From Clostridiales bacterium (GTDB taxonomy: Bacteria > Acidobacteriota > Aminicenantia > Aminicenantales > UBA8522): a stretch of 64,000 nucleotides of DNA. This document shows positions 28,628-37,469 of the stretch, piece by piece (within the stretch, counting starts at the first letter, position 1; each line of letters opens with the position of its first letter). The position numbers were made by a program, and so were the translations under genes. Location of the stretch: NCBI GenBank assembly GCA_029907205.1, contig JARYMI010000007.1, positions 31,290 through 95,289 on the forward strand, read 5' to 3'. A model generated the notes under the pieces. The model saw nothing but the letters and a program-made list of their open reading frames with translations. It was not told where the DNA came from and did not search any database.

Positions 28628-30736
28628 ATGATGGCGGAGAGAAAAGCGCAAGCTCAAAAAAGATGGAGCCGCGGGGCTCTGGTCGGGCTCGGCGCGTTCG
28701 GCCTCGCCTTCCTCATCCACCATCTGGGCATCCTTCAACCTTTGGAGTGGAAATCCTGGGACCTCAGGCTCCGTCTTTTTTCTGAACCCGGCCGGGCGAG
28801 CCGAGACATCTTCATCTTCCTCATCGACCAGTACAGCCTCGATGTGTACGAGAAGGAACAGGGTCTCACCTGGCCCTGGCCCCGGCAGCTTTACTCGGCC
28901 GTCGTCGACTACCTGAAAACCGCTGGCGCAAGGGCCGTTTTTTTCGACCTCACGTTCACCGAGAGTTCGCCTTACGGCGTCGAGGACGATGAGAATTTTG
29001 CCGCGGCGATCGTCCGGGCGGGAAACGCTTTTCTGCCTTTGGCCCTGAGCCAGAAAGACGAATTTTTTGAGGAAGCACCGGCGACGCTTTTAGAACGTTT
29101 TGCCATCACTCCCGCGTCTTTGCCTCAAAAGTTCTTTCCTGACGCCGTGTCGGCGAGCCTGCCCGTTCCCGCGCTCCTCGAGGCCTGCCGCGGCGCCGGA
29201 AATGTCCTGTTCCGGCCGGACACAGACGGCATCTTCAGGCGGCTTCCGCTGGCTCATCGTTTTTCAGGTCTTTCGATTCCTTCGGTCCCGCTGGCTCTGG
29301 CCAGGTTTCTCGGGCGGGAAAAGGAGCTTTCTCGAATTCCGGTGGACGGCGAAGGCCGGCTGATCATTCGGTATCACGGTCCGGCAGGGACATACACATC
29401 CTTTTCTCTTGCCGCCATCATCAACTCCTGGGCCCGGCTCGAAGAGGGCCTCGAGCCTCAGGTGCGGCCAGAGGAGTTTGCCGGGAAAATCGTCTTCGTG
29501 GGCGCCAGCGCGGCCGGCCTGTTAGACCTCAGGCCAACCCCGCTCAGCCCTGTCTATCCGGGTGTAGAGATTCAGGCGACGGTTCTGGACAACATCCTCA
29601 GCCGGGATTTCATCCGCATCCAGCCGCGGCTTCTTTTCGTCCTCCTTCTTTTTGTTTTTTCTCTGCTGACGGCCGTGGGGGCGTCGCTCGTCCGAAAAAT
29701 CTGGCTTCAGGTCGTCTTCTTTTTTATCTGTCTCGCTCTTCCGTTTGCTGCCGCATGGCCTGCCTTCGTTGCGGGCGTGTGGCTTGAATTTGTCGTTCCC
29801 GAGTTTGCCGTCATGAGCGGGTTTATCGCGGCTTCTCTTCTTAATTATGGAGTCGAGGGAAAGCAGCGCCGTTTTATCAAAGGGGTTTTCAGCCATTACC
29901 TGAGCCCTGAGGTCATCGACAGGATCATCGACAACCCGTCCCTCCTCCGGCTCGGCGGCGAGAGACGGGAGGTCACCTCGTTTTTCTCCGACGTCGCCGG
30001 TTTTACGGCCATCTCAGAAGCCCTTTCGCCCGAAGAGCTTGTCAATTTTCTCAACGAGTATCTCTCGGAGATGACCGAGATCATCCTCGAAAGCGGGGGG
30101 ACTCTGGACAAATACGAAGGCGATGCCATCATCGCCTTCTGGAACGCGCCCCTCGACCAGCCCGACCATGCCCTGCGCGCCTGCCGTGCGGCGCTGCGCT
30201 GTCAAGCGCGCCTCTCTGAGCTCGGGCCCCGTTTCAGGGAAAAAGCGGGCAGGCCAGTGACCATGCGCATCGGCCTAAGCTCAGGGCCGGCAGTCGTTGG
30301 CAATATGGGCTCGAGCCGGCGCTTTGATTACACGGCCATGGGAGACACGGTCAACCTGGCCTCGCGGCTTGAGGGCGCATGCAAGCTCTACCGGGTTCCC
30401 ATCCTGGCCAGCGAAGAAACCTATTGCCAGGCCCAAGACGTTGTCATGGCCCGCGAGGTAGACACCATCCGTGTCGTCGGCAGGGCCAGGCCGGTCAATG
30501 TCTACGAGATTGTCCGCGAAAAAGACAGGGCGTCGGCCGAAGAGGTTTCAAGACTCAAGCGTTTCGCTGAAGCCCGGGAAGCCTATAAGAGCCGGGCCTG
30601 GGACAACGCCATGGAGCTTTTTGGCCAGATCGAGGCCGACCCGCTGGCTGCCCTTTATCTCGCTCGCTTGAAGAGCCTCCGAGAAAACCCACCGCCAGAA
30701 GATTGGGATGGGGTCTTTGTCCTCAAAGAGAAATAA
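28628..30736 (+). CDS. CHASE2-domain adenylate cyclase (class III)
   Basis: 702 residues. One N-terminal TM is followed by an extracytoplasmic CHASE2 sensor (~50-330, with RDIFIFLIDQYSLD, GARAVFFDLTFTE and LDLRPTPLSPVYPGVEIQA). Three TM helices (~340-410) lead to a cytoplasmic class III cyclase (~435-620). Metal-binding Asp are in FFSDVAGFTAIS and YEGDAIIAFW. Lys in LDKYEGD and Asp in YTAMGDTVNLASRLEG match the adenine-specifying pair, favouring cAMP over cGMP. A short tail follows. Nearby genes encode an MBL hydrolase and a cNMP-binding channel. Confidence 0.93.
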   Translation: MMAERKAQAQKRWSRGALVGLGAFGLAFLIHHLGILQPLEWKSWDLRLRLFSEPGRASRDIFIFLIDQYSLDVYEKEQGLTWPWPRQLYSAVVDYLKTAGARAVFFDLTFTESSPYGVEDDENFAAAIVRAGNAFLPLALSQKDEFFEEAPATLLERFAITPASLPQKFFPDAVSASLPVPALLEACRGAGNVLFRPDTDGIFRRLPLAHRFSGLSIPSVPLALARFLGREKELSRIPVDGEGRLIIRYHGPAGTYTSFSLAAIINSWARLEEGLEPQVRPEEFAGKIVFVGASAAGLLDLRPTPLSPVYPGVEIQATVLDNILSRDFIRIQPRLLFVLLLFVFSLLTAVGASLVRKIWLQVVFFFICLALPFAAAWPAFVAGVWLEFVVPEFAVMSGFIAASLLNYGVEGKQRRFIKGVFSHYLSPEVIDRIIDNPSLLRLGGERREVTSFFSDVAGFTAISEALSPEELVNFLNEYLSEMTEIILESGGTLDKYEGDAIIAFWNAPLDQPDHALRACRAALRCQARLSELGPRFREKAGRPVTMRIGLSSGPAVVGNMGSSRRFDYTAMGDTVNLASRLEGACKLYRVPILASEETYCQAQDVVMAREVDTIRVVGRARPVNVYEIVREKDRASAEEVSRLKRFAEAREAYKSRAWDNAMELFGQIEADPLAALYLARLKSLRENPPPEDWDGVFVLKEK

Positions 30737-30749
30737 AAGAAAGACGGGA

Positions 30750-31565
30750 ATGGACATTGAATTCTGGGGCGTTCGCGGCACGGCGCCCGTCTCAGGACGG
30801 GAATACCTGAAATACGGCGGGAGAACACCCTGCGTTAGCGTTGTCTCCTCAAAAGGCGAGGTCATCATCATCGACGCCGGGACGGGGATCAAACGTTTGG
30901 GCGAAAGACTGATGGCTGGCCAGGCTGCAGCCGAGCTCCATCTTCATCTTCTTTTGACCCACTTCCATCTCGACCACCTTATCGGCCTTCCTTTTTTCTT
31001 GCCGCTTTATTCAGCCAGAGTCACGATAACTTTCATTTCTCCTCTTTCTCCTCTGGAGACGGAAAAACATTTCAGCGGGCTCATGGGAGGAAGATATTTT
31101 CCCGTGGCCTTCAAAGAGACCGCCTCGGCCAAGGTTTTAAAAAGAATCGGCGATGAAACGATGGCCGTCGGAAGCTTCACGGTGCGCAGCTCGCCGCTTC
31201 ATCACCCCCAAGGGAGCGTGGCATACAGGGTCGAGGAGGGTGAGAGTAGCCTGGTTATGGCCACAGACACCGAGCCGCCCGACGGCCAGACGGATGAGCG
31301 GCTGGCCTCGTTTGCCAGCCGGGCGGGAGTTTTTGTCTATGATGCCACGTTCACACCCGACGAATACCTACGCAGGCAGGGATGGGGTCACAGCACATGG
31401 CTTGAAGGAACAAGACTGGCCCGGCAAGCGAAAGTCGGCCGGCTCATCCTTTCCCATCTCAACCCCGACCATTCTGACAGGCAAGTGGACGAGATGGTCA
31501 GTCTGGCTCGGCGGGAATTCCGCCGGGCGTCTGCCGGCCGAGAAGGCCTGCGTTTGAAGATATGA
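30750..31565 (+). CDS. MBL-fold metallo-hydrolase
   Basis: 271 residues from ATG 30750 (GACGGGA upstream); an earlier ATG overlaps the cyclase end. Beta-lactamase fold with THFHLDHLIGLPFF (~residue 73), SPLHHPQGSVAYRV, MATDTEPPDG and SHLNPDHSD ligands. It begins MDIEFWGVRGTAPVSG, typical of the COG1235 group, whose known members act on phosphodiester or cyclic phosphate bonds. Placed between a cyclase and a cNMP-binding channel, a cyclic-nucleotide phosphodiesterase role is attractive but is inference only. Confidence 0.85.
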   Translation: MDIEFWGVRGTAPVSGREYLKYGGRTPCVSVVSSKGEVIIIDAGTGIKRLGERLMAGQAAAELHLHLLLTHFHLDHLIGLPFFLPLYSARVTITFISPLSPLETEKHFSGLMGGRYFPVAFKETASAKVLKRIGDETMAVGSFTVRSSPLHHPQGSVAYRVEEGESSLVMATDTEPPDGQTDERLASFASRAGVFVYDATFTPDEYLRRQGWGHSTWLEGTRLARQAKVGRLILSHLNPDHSDRQVDEMVSLARREFRRASAGREGLRLKI

Positions 31566-31592
31566 AGGAACATCCAAAGATGAGGAGCGAAC

Positions 31593-33221
31593 ATGCGTAA
31601 CCCGAATGTTTCCCCTGGTTCTTTTTATCTCGAGCTTCTCGTCTTTTTCTTTGCTGCGGGAGTTGCCCTTTTCTTAAGCCTCTTGGCCCGAAGGGCTTTC
31701 GGCAGGTTGAAAAAGACAGGCGCCGAGGCCATGACGAATTTCCTTCGCCGCGTCAGCTTTCCCGCTTTTTTCCTCATCGTCAGCCTGGCCCTGAAGTTCC
31801 GCCTCCTTGAGACAATTTTCGCGCTGAGCCAGAGGTTTTATGCCTATGTTGACGCAGCTATCATCTTTTTTGTCGCCCTCTTCCTTATCACCCTTGCTGA
31901 TGCCTGGCTCTTATACCGCTACCAGAAGAAGCGGCTTGCGTTCCCCCTGCCAAGGGTCTTGCACGGGTTTATCCTTTTTGTCCTTTACGTCATCGTCTTT
32001 TTCATCGTCCTCAGGGGAATCCTGGGCATTAACATCACACCGCTCCTCGCGACGTCGGCCATATTCACGGCCATCATCGGCCTGGCGTTCCAGGGCGTGC
32101 TCAGCAACGTCCTGGCCGGCATCTCCCTTAACCTGACCAGGTCATTCAGCCGGGGCGATTGGGTCAAGATCGGCCCCCACGAGGGCGTCGTCATGGAGAT
32201 GAACTGGAGGGAAACCCTGATCCTTGACCGCCTTTCGAACGTCGTCGTCATCCCCAATAATACTGTGGCCTCAGAGATGATCATCAATTTTTCCCATCCT
32301 GACAGGACGACGGCGTTGACCCTGCCGCTCAAGGTGAGCTATTCCGCAGCGCCGGCTACGGTCCTGGAGGCGCTGCGCCAGGCGGCGCGGGAGGTCCCGG
32401 ATGTCCTGGCGACGCCAGCTCCACAAGCCTACATCCTGAGCTACGATGAGGCCGGGATCTCCTATCTCCTCAAGTACTGGGTAACCGATTTCAGCCGCAA
32501 GCACACGATCACGGGAGATGTCGCCCGCCATATTTGGTACAAGTTCAGGAGGCTGAACGTTGAAATTCCTGTCGCTCTGGCTGAAAGGGTCAGGGATATT
32601 GTCCAGACTGTTAAGCTGGAAGAAAAGGTGGCGGCCCAGGAAGAAGAGACGGAGAGAACCTTCGCTGACCTCCTCCACTCCAGCCTGCTCCGCTATCCGG
32701 AGGGCGAAAAGGCGGGCGAGCTTATCGTGTCCGAAGAGGACGTACGGCAACTGGCGCGACTGGCTCGCGGCAAACGCTACACAAGGGGTGAGGTTCTCTT
32801 CCATCAAGGAGAGAAAGGCGAAAGCTGCTACATCGTGGCCAGGGGTACGGTCAAGGGAGAAATCGTTTATGAAGAGAAGGGCAAACGCTACGCTTCTGAA
32901 TTCCGCGTCGGCCCGGGCGGGATTTTTGGAGAGATGAGTCTTTTCACCGGCCTGCCGCGCACAGCCACAGGAACGGTCGAAGAAGACGCAGAGTTGTTAG
33001 AAATAGGAGCCGACGGTTTTGCCTTCTTGTTGAGCCGAAACCCCGGCCTTGCCGAAGTCATCGCCGAGCTCGTCAGCGAGCGCAACACCAAGAACCAGGA
33101 CTTCCTGCGCAAGATCAAGGAACTTTCGGAGAAAGACGTTGAGGAAAGCTGCGACAGGAAGTCCATCCTCGATCGCCTGAAGCGGCTCATCCTCCGCTTC
33201 AAACGACCGAGCCTGACGTAG
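31593..33221 (+). CDS. MscS-family channel with C-terminal cyclic-nucleotide-binding domain (bCNG type)
   Basis: 542 residues. Four or so TM helices (~10-175) precede the MscS pore and beta-domain, with LATSAIFTAIIGLAFQGVLSNV, RSFSRGDWVKIGPHEGVVMEMNWRETLI and VVIPNNTVASEMIINFSHP. Residues ~385-505 form a CNB domain: GEVLFHQGEKGESCYIVARGTV, then the phosphate-binding cassette FGEMSLFTGLPRTATG with its conserved Glu and Arg. This is the bCNG architecture, in which ligand may gate the pore. It lies two genes downstream of the adenylate cyclase on the same strand. Confidence 0.92.
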   Translation: MRNPNVSPGSFYLELLVFFFAAGVALFLSLLARRAFGRLKKTGAEAMTNFLRRVSFPAFFLIVSLALKFRLLETIFALSQRFYAYVDAAIIFFVALFLITLADAWLLYRYQKKRLAFPLPRVLHGFILFVLYVIVFFIVLRGILGINITPLLATSAIFTAIIGLAFQGVLSNVLAGISLNLTRSFSRGDWVKIGPHEGVVMEMNWRETLILDRLSNVVVIPNNTVASEMIINFSHPDRTTALTLPLKVSYSAAPATVLEALRQAAREVPDVLATPAPQAYILSYDEAGISYLLKYWVTDFSRKHTITGDVARHIWYKFRRLNVEIPVALAERVRDIVQTVKLEEKVAAQEEETERTFADLLHSSLLRYPEGEKAGELIVSEEDVRQLARLARGKRYTRGEVLFHQGEKGESCYIVARGTVKGEIVYEEKGKRYASEFRVGPGGIFGEMSLFTGLPRTATGTVEEDAELLEIGADGFAFLLSRNPGLAEVIAELVSERNTKNQDFLRKIKELSEKDVEESCDRKSILDRLKRLILRFKRPSLT

Positions 33222-33240
33222 AAGGCAAGCGTCTCTGTTT

Positions 33241-33390
33241 ATGTGATTCAGTTGGGTGCAGGAGGCTGCCCGTGGCCCCCGCACCCCGGGGAACCAGTCC
33301 CGTCGGTTCCCCCCGTCGGAGAAGCCGACGGGTCCCCCCTCCGCTACGGGGGCTTCAGGGCAGCCCCCTGCACCCATCATAAAGATCACA
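33241..33390 (-). repeat. 150-bp palindromic element, copy B (inverted relative to copy A)
   Basis: The reverse complement of 26975-27125 with few differences. Its two ends form imperfect terminal inverted repeats of about 30 bp: each starts TGTGAT and then shares TGGGTGCAGG and GGCTGCC. It lies between the channel gene and the tRNA-Arg promoter. No ORF is inside, so if mobile it would be MITE-like. Confidence 0.85.
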
Positions 33391-33423
33391 TACCTAGACA
33401 TGCTTCCAGGTAGCGGCCAGGGT

Positions 33424-33452
33424 TTGAAAAGTCGGCTGGATTAAGGTATATT
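33424..33452 (+). promoter_or_regulatory. tRNA-Arg promoter
   Basis: TTGAAA at 33424-33429, 17-base spacer, TATATT at 33447-33452. The expected start near 33459 is 9 bases before the mature tRNA. Confidence 0.6.
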
Positions 33453-33467
33453 TTGGGAAGCGCGGGT

Positions 33468-33542
33468 GCCCCTGTAGCTCAGTATGGACAGAGCAAGGGA
33501 TTCCTAATCCCTGTGTCGCTGGTTCGAGTCCGGCCAGGGGCG
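33468..33542 (+). tRNA. tRNA-Arg (anticodon CCT)
   Basis: Cloverleaf readable by eye. Acceptor GCCCCTG pairs with CAGGGGC (33535-33541); the D stem is GCTC/GAGC. Anticodon stem AGGGA/TCCCT encloses loop TTCCTAA, giving CCT, which reads AGG. T stem GCTGG/CCGGC encloses TTCGAGT. Discriminator G is at 33542 and CCA is not encoded. The 3' half is duplicated perfectly at 37764-37810. Confidence 0.95.
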
Positions 33543-33544
33543 CG
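33498..33544 (+). repeat. 47-bp direct repeat, tRNA-proximal copy (attL-like)
   Basis: Runs from the anticodon stem of tRNA-Arg to two bases past its end and is identical to 37764-37810. This is the geometry of an integrase core site in a tRNA 3' end. Just inside lies an 8-bp inverted repeat TTAGATAT/ATATCTAA (33557-33564, 33576-33583), possibly an accessory site. Confidence 0.8.
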
Positions 33545-33592
33545 CCCTCTAATTCATTAGATATGAGCGCCTTAGATATCTAATTCGCTTAA

Positions 33593-35119
33593 CTAAATTC
33601 CCGCAATTTTTCTAAAGTGGAATCCATAGATAGCAAATGATATTGCCAAGCTAAAGAAGCGGGGGCGTCTTAGTAGTGTCCAGGAGATAAGTTTCCAGTA
33701 ATATAATCTTTCTTTTCCCTTTATCCCCAAAATCCAGATAGATTTTAAGAATGCTTTGAAGTAAGAAAATTTAAGAGAGGTTTTGGTCCTTAATTGCTTC
33801 GGTCTGTACTCCTTTAAGAATTTTATCACTCGTTTATAGTAGTGATCGGGTGAGTAAATTGTCTTGACGATATTCTTATAGCCATTGATGAGTGTTTCAA
33901 TATTCATTTTGGGAACGAAATTGAGCGAGCAGTCTGTATTGTCACCAGAGGGATCATTGAGCAATCTATTTTCTTTCTTGAGGCGATGATAAAGTCTTGT
34001 GCCGCGAGGGGCGTTCAACAGTCCGACCATGGCGGTGACGATTCCGCTCTTTTGGATGAAACGGATCTGTCTTTCAAAAATTGAAGGGGGGTCATTGTCG
34101 AAACCCACGATGAATCCTCCCTGAACCTCCAGACCGGCACCCTGGATTTTTTTGACGCAGGCGATCAAGTCACGATTTTTATTCTGATGTTTATTGCACT
34201 CGGCCAGACTATCTTCGTTTGGAGTTTCGATTCCGATGAATACTCTTCTAAAGCCTGCTTTGACCATTAACTGCATCAGCTCCTCATCATCAGAAAGATT
34301 TACGGATGCTTCCGTTAAAAAATGGAAAGGATATTTTTTCTGTTTCATCCAATCGATTAAAGAGGGAAGTATTTCCAGCTTCAGCTTTTTCCTATTGCCT
34401 ATGAAATTGTCATCGACAAAAAACACTCCGCCTCTCCAGCCCTGCTTATATAACCCCCCCACTTCTCCCAAAACCTGTTCTTTGCTTTTGGTTCGAGGTT
34501 TATGTCCATTTAGAACAATGATGTCACAGAATTCACAATTGAAAGGACAGCCCCTGGAGTACTGAACGCTCATAGAAGCATATTTTTTCATGTCGATAAG
34601 GTCCCACTGCGGATAAGGAGTCTCTCTTATATCAGGCCACTCTTCGGACGTATAAATGTGTCGGCCGCATCCTTTTTTTAGGTCATCTATAAAAGGGGGA
34701 AGCGTCCTCTCAGCTTCGTTAAGAACAAGATGGTCCACTCCCTCAAATTCCTCATATCCCATGGTAAAAAGAGGGCCCCCCGCGACGATTTTATTTCCAG
34801 ATTTTTTAGACCTTTTAATGACTTCAAGGACCGACTTCTTTTGGACGGTCATAGCGCTGATAAATATATAATCAGCCCACCTCAGGTCCTCGTCAGTTAA
34901 AACAGAAACGTTCATATCAATAAGCTTTTTCTCCCATTCTTGGGGAAGCATTGCAGCTACGGTTAGCAATCCCAGGGGCGGGAACGATGCTTTTTTTGAA
35001 ATGAATTTTAGAGCGTGTTTAAAACTCCAGAAAGTATCGGGATATTCTGGATAAACAAAAAGAATTCTCATCGTTGGGTTCTTGAGTTGTACTGTAATTT
35101 GCTTATTATCACTCCCCAT
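33593..35119 (-). CDS. B12-binding domain radical SAM protein
   Basis: 508 residues; 492 if translation starts at Met17 (MRILFVYPEYPD), where homologues usually begin. Residues ~17-160 form a cobalamin-binding-like Rossmann domain (FPPLGLLTVAAMLP, DYIFISAMTVQKKSV). The radical SAM core follows, with CPFNCEFC (~residues 198-205) for the [4Fe-4S] cluster and VFFVDDNFIGNRKK and RRVFIGIETPNEDSL strands. A C-terminal region of the DUF4070 type is likely. It resembles the hopanoid methylase HpnP/HpnR group in layout, but substrate is unknown. AT-rich; last gene of the island cassette. Confidence 0.88.
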   Translation of the reverse strand: MGSDNKQITVQLKNPTMRILFVYPEYPDTFWSFKHALKFISKKASFPPLGLLTVAAMLPQEWEKKLIDMNVSVLTDEDLRWADYIFISAMTVQKKSVLEVIKRSKKSGNKIVAGGPLFTMGYEEFEGVDHLVLNEAERTLPPFIDDLKKGCGRHIYTSEEWPDIRETPYPQWDLIDMKKYASMSVQYSRGCPFNCEFCDIIVLNGHKPRTKSKEQVLGEVGGLYKQGWRGGVFFVDDNFIGNRKKLKLEILPSLIDWMKQKKYPFHFLTEASVNLSDDEELMQLMVKAGFRRVFIGIETPNEDSLAECNKHQNKNRDLIACVKKIQGAGLEVQGGFIVGFDNDPPSIFERQIRFIQKSGIVTAMVGLLNAPRGTRLYHRLKKENRLLNDPSGDNTDCSLNFVPKMNIETLINGYKNIVKTIYSPDHYYKRVIKFLKEYRPKQLRTKTSLKFSYFKAFLKSIWILGIKGKERLYYWKLISWTLLRRPRFFSLAISFAIYGFHFRKIAGI

Positions 35120-35149
35120 TCACTTTCTTTAACCACGACATAGATTTAG

Positions 35150-36562
35150 CTATTCAAAAAAGGACTTTAGTTTTCGACTGTATAAGGAGTTCTTTAATTT
35201 TCTTATCGCCTTTTCTTCGATTTGCCTTATTCTCTCACGTGTGACCTTGTATTGCTGCCCGACTTCTTCAAGGGTATGATCGTTGCCGTTTCCTAACCCA
35301 AATCTCATTTTTAAAATGCCTGCTTCTCTCTGAGTGTGAGCTCTCAATGCTTCCTCAATTTTCTCTTTCAAATCCATAGAGATGACTTCATCGACAGGCG
35401 AAAGAGTACCCGTATCCTCGATAAAATCACTCAGCTGACTTTTTTCTCCTTCTCCTATTGGGGTCTCGAGTGAAACGGGCATTTGGGCAATTTTCATTAT
35501 TTTATGCACCGTACAGACGGGCAAACCCATCTTTTTCGCAATCTCTTCACCTGTTGGTTCTCTACCTTTTTCCTGGACAAGGTTTCTTGACACTCTATTT
35601 AATTTGTTTATAACTTCTATCATATGCACAGGAATTCTTATCGTCCTTGCCTGGTCAGCAATTGCACGTGTTATTCCCTGTCTTATCCACCAATGGGCAT
35701 AAGTTGAAAATTTATACCCTCTTTGGTATTCAAATCTATCCACTGCTATCATCAAGCCTATGTTTCCTTCCTGGATCAAATCAAGAAACTGGAGTCCGTA
35801 GTTGCTGTACTTCTTGGCTATGGAAACCACGAGTCTCAAGTTAGAGCTGACAAGTTTTTTCTTCGCTCGATCGCGGATCTCCTTTCCTGCAGCGATGGTT
35901 TGCAGTGTTTTTCTTAATTTCTGTGAATCGAAGCCGATCTCTTTCTTGTATAATCTCAGAAGCGTGCCAATTTTTTTGATTCTGAGTTTCAGTTCCTCTC
36001 CTTCTTTCTTGTCGTTGACACTGGCTAAAAAGGCGTTCAATTCTTGCTTACTTGTCTCTGATTTGTCGATGACCTTTAGCTTATCGCTGAGACTCTCGAT
36101 AATTTTTTCTCTGTAAACAGAGCGGATATTCAGTTCCCTGATGAGACGACTCATGTTGACGATGAGACGCCCACGTGCAACTGCATATTTCTTTGATGGA
36201 GGGATTTTTTCTAATCGGCTGCTTAAATTTCTTATTTCACTGATTACGGCTAAAATCCTCTGCTTTTTCTTCTCCAGTATTTCTCTTGCGAATTCCTCTT
36301 CAGTGGAACCGAACAAAGCCAGGGTGATTTCATCATCTTTATCTAGTTTCTCTTCCAGTGAAAGAATTTCATTTTGGACAAAACGTGTTTTTGAAAGGGC
36401 TTTAATGACTATCTTGTCTCCCCGTTCGATTTCCTTTGCCAGGAATAATTCTTCATTCCTTGTTAGCAGCGGAATGTTACCCATCTCTCTCATATAGATT
36501 CTGACAGGGTCTGATGTCCGCCCCGGTTCCTCAAACGAAGGGTTGAAGCCAACCTTTTTCAT
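35150..36562 (-). CDS. RpoD-like sigma-70 family RNA polymerase sigma factor
   Basis: 470 residues. Begins almost directly with region 1.2 ([21 protein letters not shown]); region 1.1 is missing. A charged helical non-conserved region (~60-230) precedes region 2 ([57 protein letters not shown] in pieces), region 3 ([23 protein letters not shown]) and region 4.2 ([29 protein letters not shown]). It would direct RNA polymerase to -35/-10 promoters. No dnaG is adjacent, so it may be an extra, island-borne RpoD paralogue rather than the primary factor. Confidence 0.93.
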   Translation of the reverse strand: MKKVGFNPSFEEPGRTSDPVRIYMREMGNIPLLTRNEELFLAKEIERGDKIVIKALSKTRFVQNEILSLEEKLDKDDEITLALFGSTEEEFAREILEKKKQRILAVISEIRNLSSRLEKIPPSKKYAVARGRLIVNMSRLIRELNIRSVYREKIIESLSDKLKVIDKSETSKQELNAFLASVNDKKEGEELKLRIKKIGTLLRLYKKEIGFDSQKLRKTLQTIAAGKEIRDRAKKKLVSSNLRLVVSIAKKYSNYGLQFLDLIQEGNIGLMIAVDRFEYQRGYKFSTYAHWWIRQGITRAIADQARTIRIPVHMIEVINKLNRVSRNLVQEKGREPTGEEIAKKMGLPVCTVHKIMKIAQMPVSLETPIGEGEKSQLSDFIEDTGTLSPVDEVISMDLKEKIEEALRAHTQREAGILKMRFGLGNGNDHTLEEVGQQYKVTRERIRQIEEKAIRKLKNSLYSRKLKSFFE

Positions 36563-36677
36563 GGCGATGAGGATATCTCTGCCTCTCAGGGACGGCTAGC
36601 AATTTTCAAGCAGAATTTTTGCTTCTTTTGACTGAAATAATATTTGCTTATGATATTGGATGTCCGAATGCCGCTTA

Positions 36678-36953
36678 TCAGGAGCGTCTCCCAAATCCGC
36701 CTGGGCGGTCGTCACGAGGGCGAGCCTCGTTGACTTTGAGAGTGCGCCCCTTCAAGTCTTTGCCATTAAGCCCGGAGACAGCGGCCTTAGCTTCTTGATG
36801 ATTGGGCATCTCCACAAATCCGAATCCCCTCGGATCCCCGGTGTACCTGTCTGTGATGATTTTGACAGATGTGACCTGTCCGAAGGCTTCAAAAGCCTGT
36901 CGCAAATCGGCTTCGGTGGCCTCCCGTAATAGATTGCCTACATAAATATTCAT
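36678..36953 (-). CDS. RRM-type RNA-binding protein
   Basis: 91 residues, a single RNA recognition motif: RNP-2 IYVGNL at residues 3-8, RNP-1 RGFGFVEM near 42, and a short basic tail (RPRDDRPGGFGRRS). Such small bacterial RRM proteins resemble cyanobacterial Rbp proteins, often cold-induced. AAGGAAG precedes the ATG. It lies between khpA and the sigma-factor gene on the same strand, suggesting a co-inherited RNA/transcription cassette. Confidence 0.93.
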   Translation of the reverse strand: MNIYVGNLLREATEADLRQAFEAFGQVTSVKIITDRYTGDPRGFGFVEMPNHQEAKAAVSGLNGKDLKGRTLKVNEARPRDDRPGGFGRRS

Positions 36954-37232
36954 TCTGACTTCCTTTTAATATTGGAATTTTAATGAGGGTCTAATTCTTG
37001 TTTGTTGATGTTTTCTCTTTCGACGTATTTAATGATAGCACAGAAAAGATCTGGGGTCAATGAAAATCGGCGCCGTTCTCTAAAGTGCCACTCTATCGAA
37101 TTCTTTTCTCTTTCCCTTTCTTTTCTCTTTTTCTTCTGGCTTTTTCTTTCTTTTCTCTGTCTCTTCTCTCTTTTTCCTTTGTCATTGATTTACTTCCCTT
37201 CCGAGGAAAATCAGGTTCCTCTGCTGACCAAA
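36954..37232. other. Intergenic region with an 80-base pyrimidine tract
   Basis: Between khpA and the RRM gene. Bases 37101-37180 are pyrimidine in all but three positions, so the minus-strand transcript would carry an almost pure purine run. No gene is seen. Possible RNA-binding or triplex-forming element. Confidence 0.5.
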
Positions 37233-37469
37233 TTATCCTTTTTCGATTATCTCCAGATTAAATCTCTTTTTCAGCTTCATTCCAGCTGCACCGAGGATAA
37301 TTCTGATGGCCTGAGCGTTTCTTCCCTGTTTTCCAATAACCTTGCCCATGTCTTCCTGAGCAACCCTTAATTCAATGATTGAGCTCTGTTCCCCGTCTAA
37401 TTGGGAAACCCGCACCCGGTCCGGGTTATCTACCAATGATTTGGCAATCAACTCGATGAGTTCTTTCAC
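37233..37469 (-). CDS. khpA: KH-domain RNA-binding protein KhpA
   Basis: 78 residues if started at GTG (37467-37469), which has AGGAGG five bases upstream; KhpA proteins begin with the same MKELIExIAKxLVDNP pattern. A longer frame to 37577 adds a non-homologous leader. The type II KH domain shows VKELIELIAKSLVDNPDRV, GKVIGKQGRNAQAIRIIL (GxxG loop) and a C-terminal strand NLEIIEKG. KhpA usually pairs with KhpB to bind sRNAs and mRNAs and is normally encoded beside rpsP/rimM; here it is in an AT-rich island cassette. Confidence 0.9.
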   Translation of the reverse strand: MKELIELIAKSLVDNPDRVRVSQLDGEQSSIIELRVAQEDMGKVIGKQGRNAQAIRIILGAAGMKLKKRFNLEIIEKG

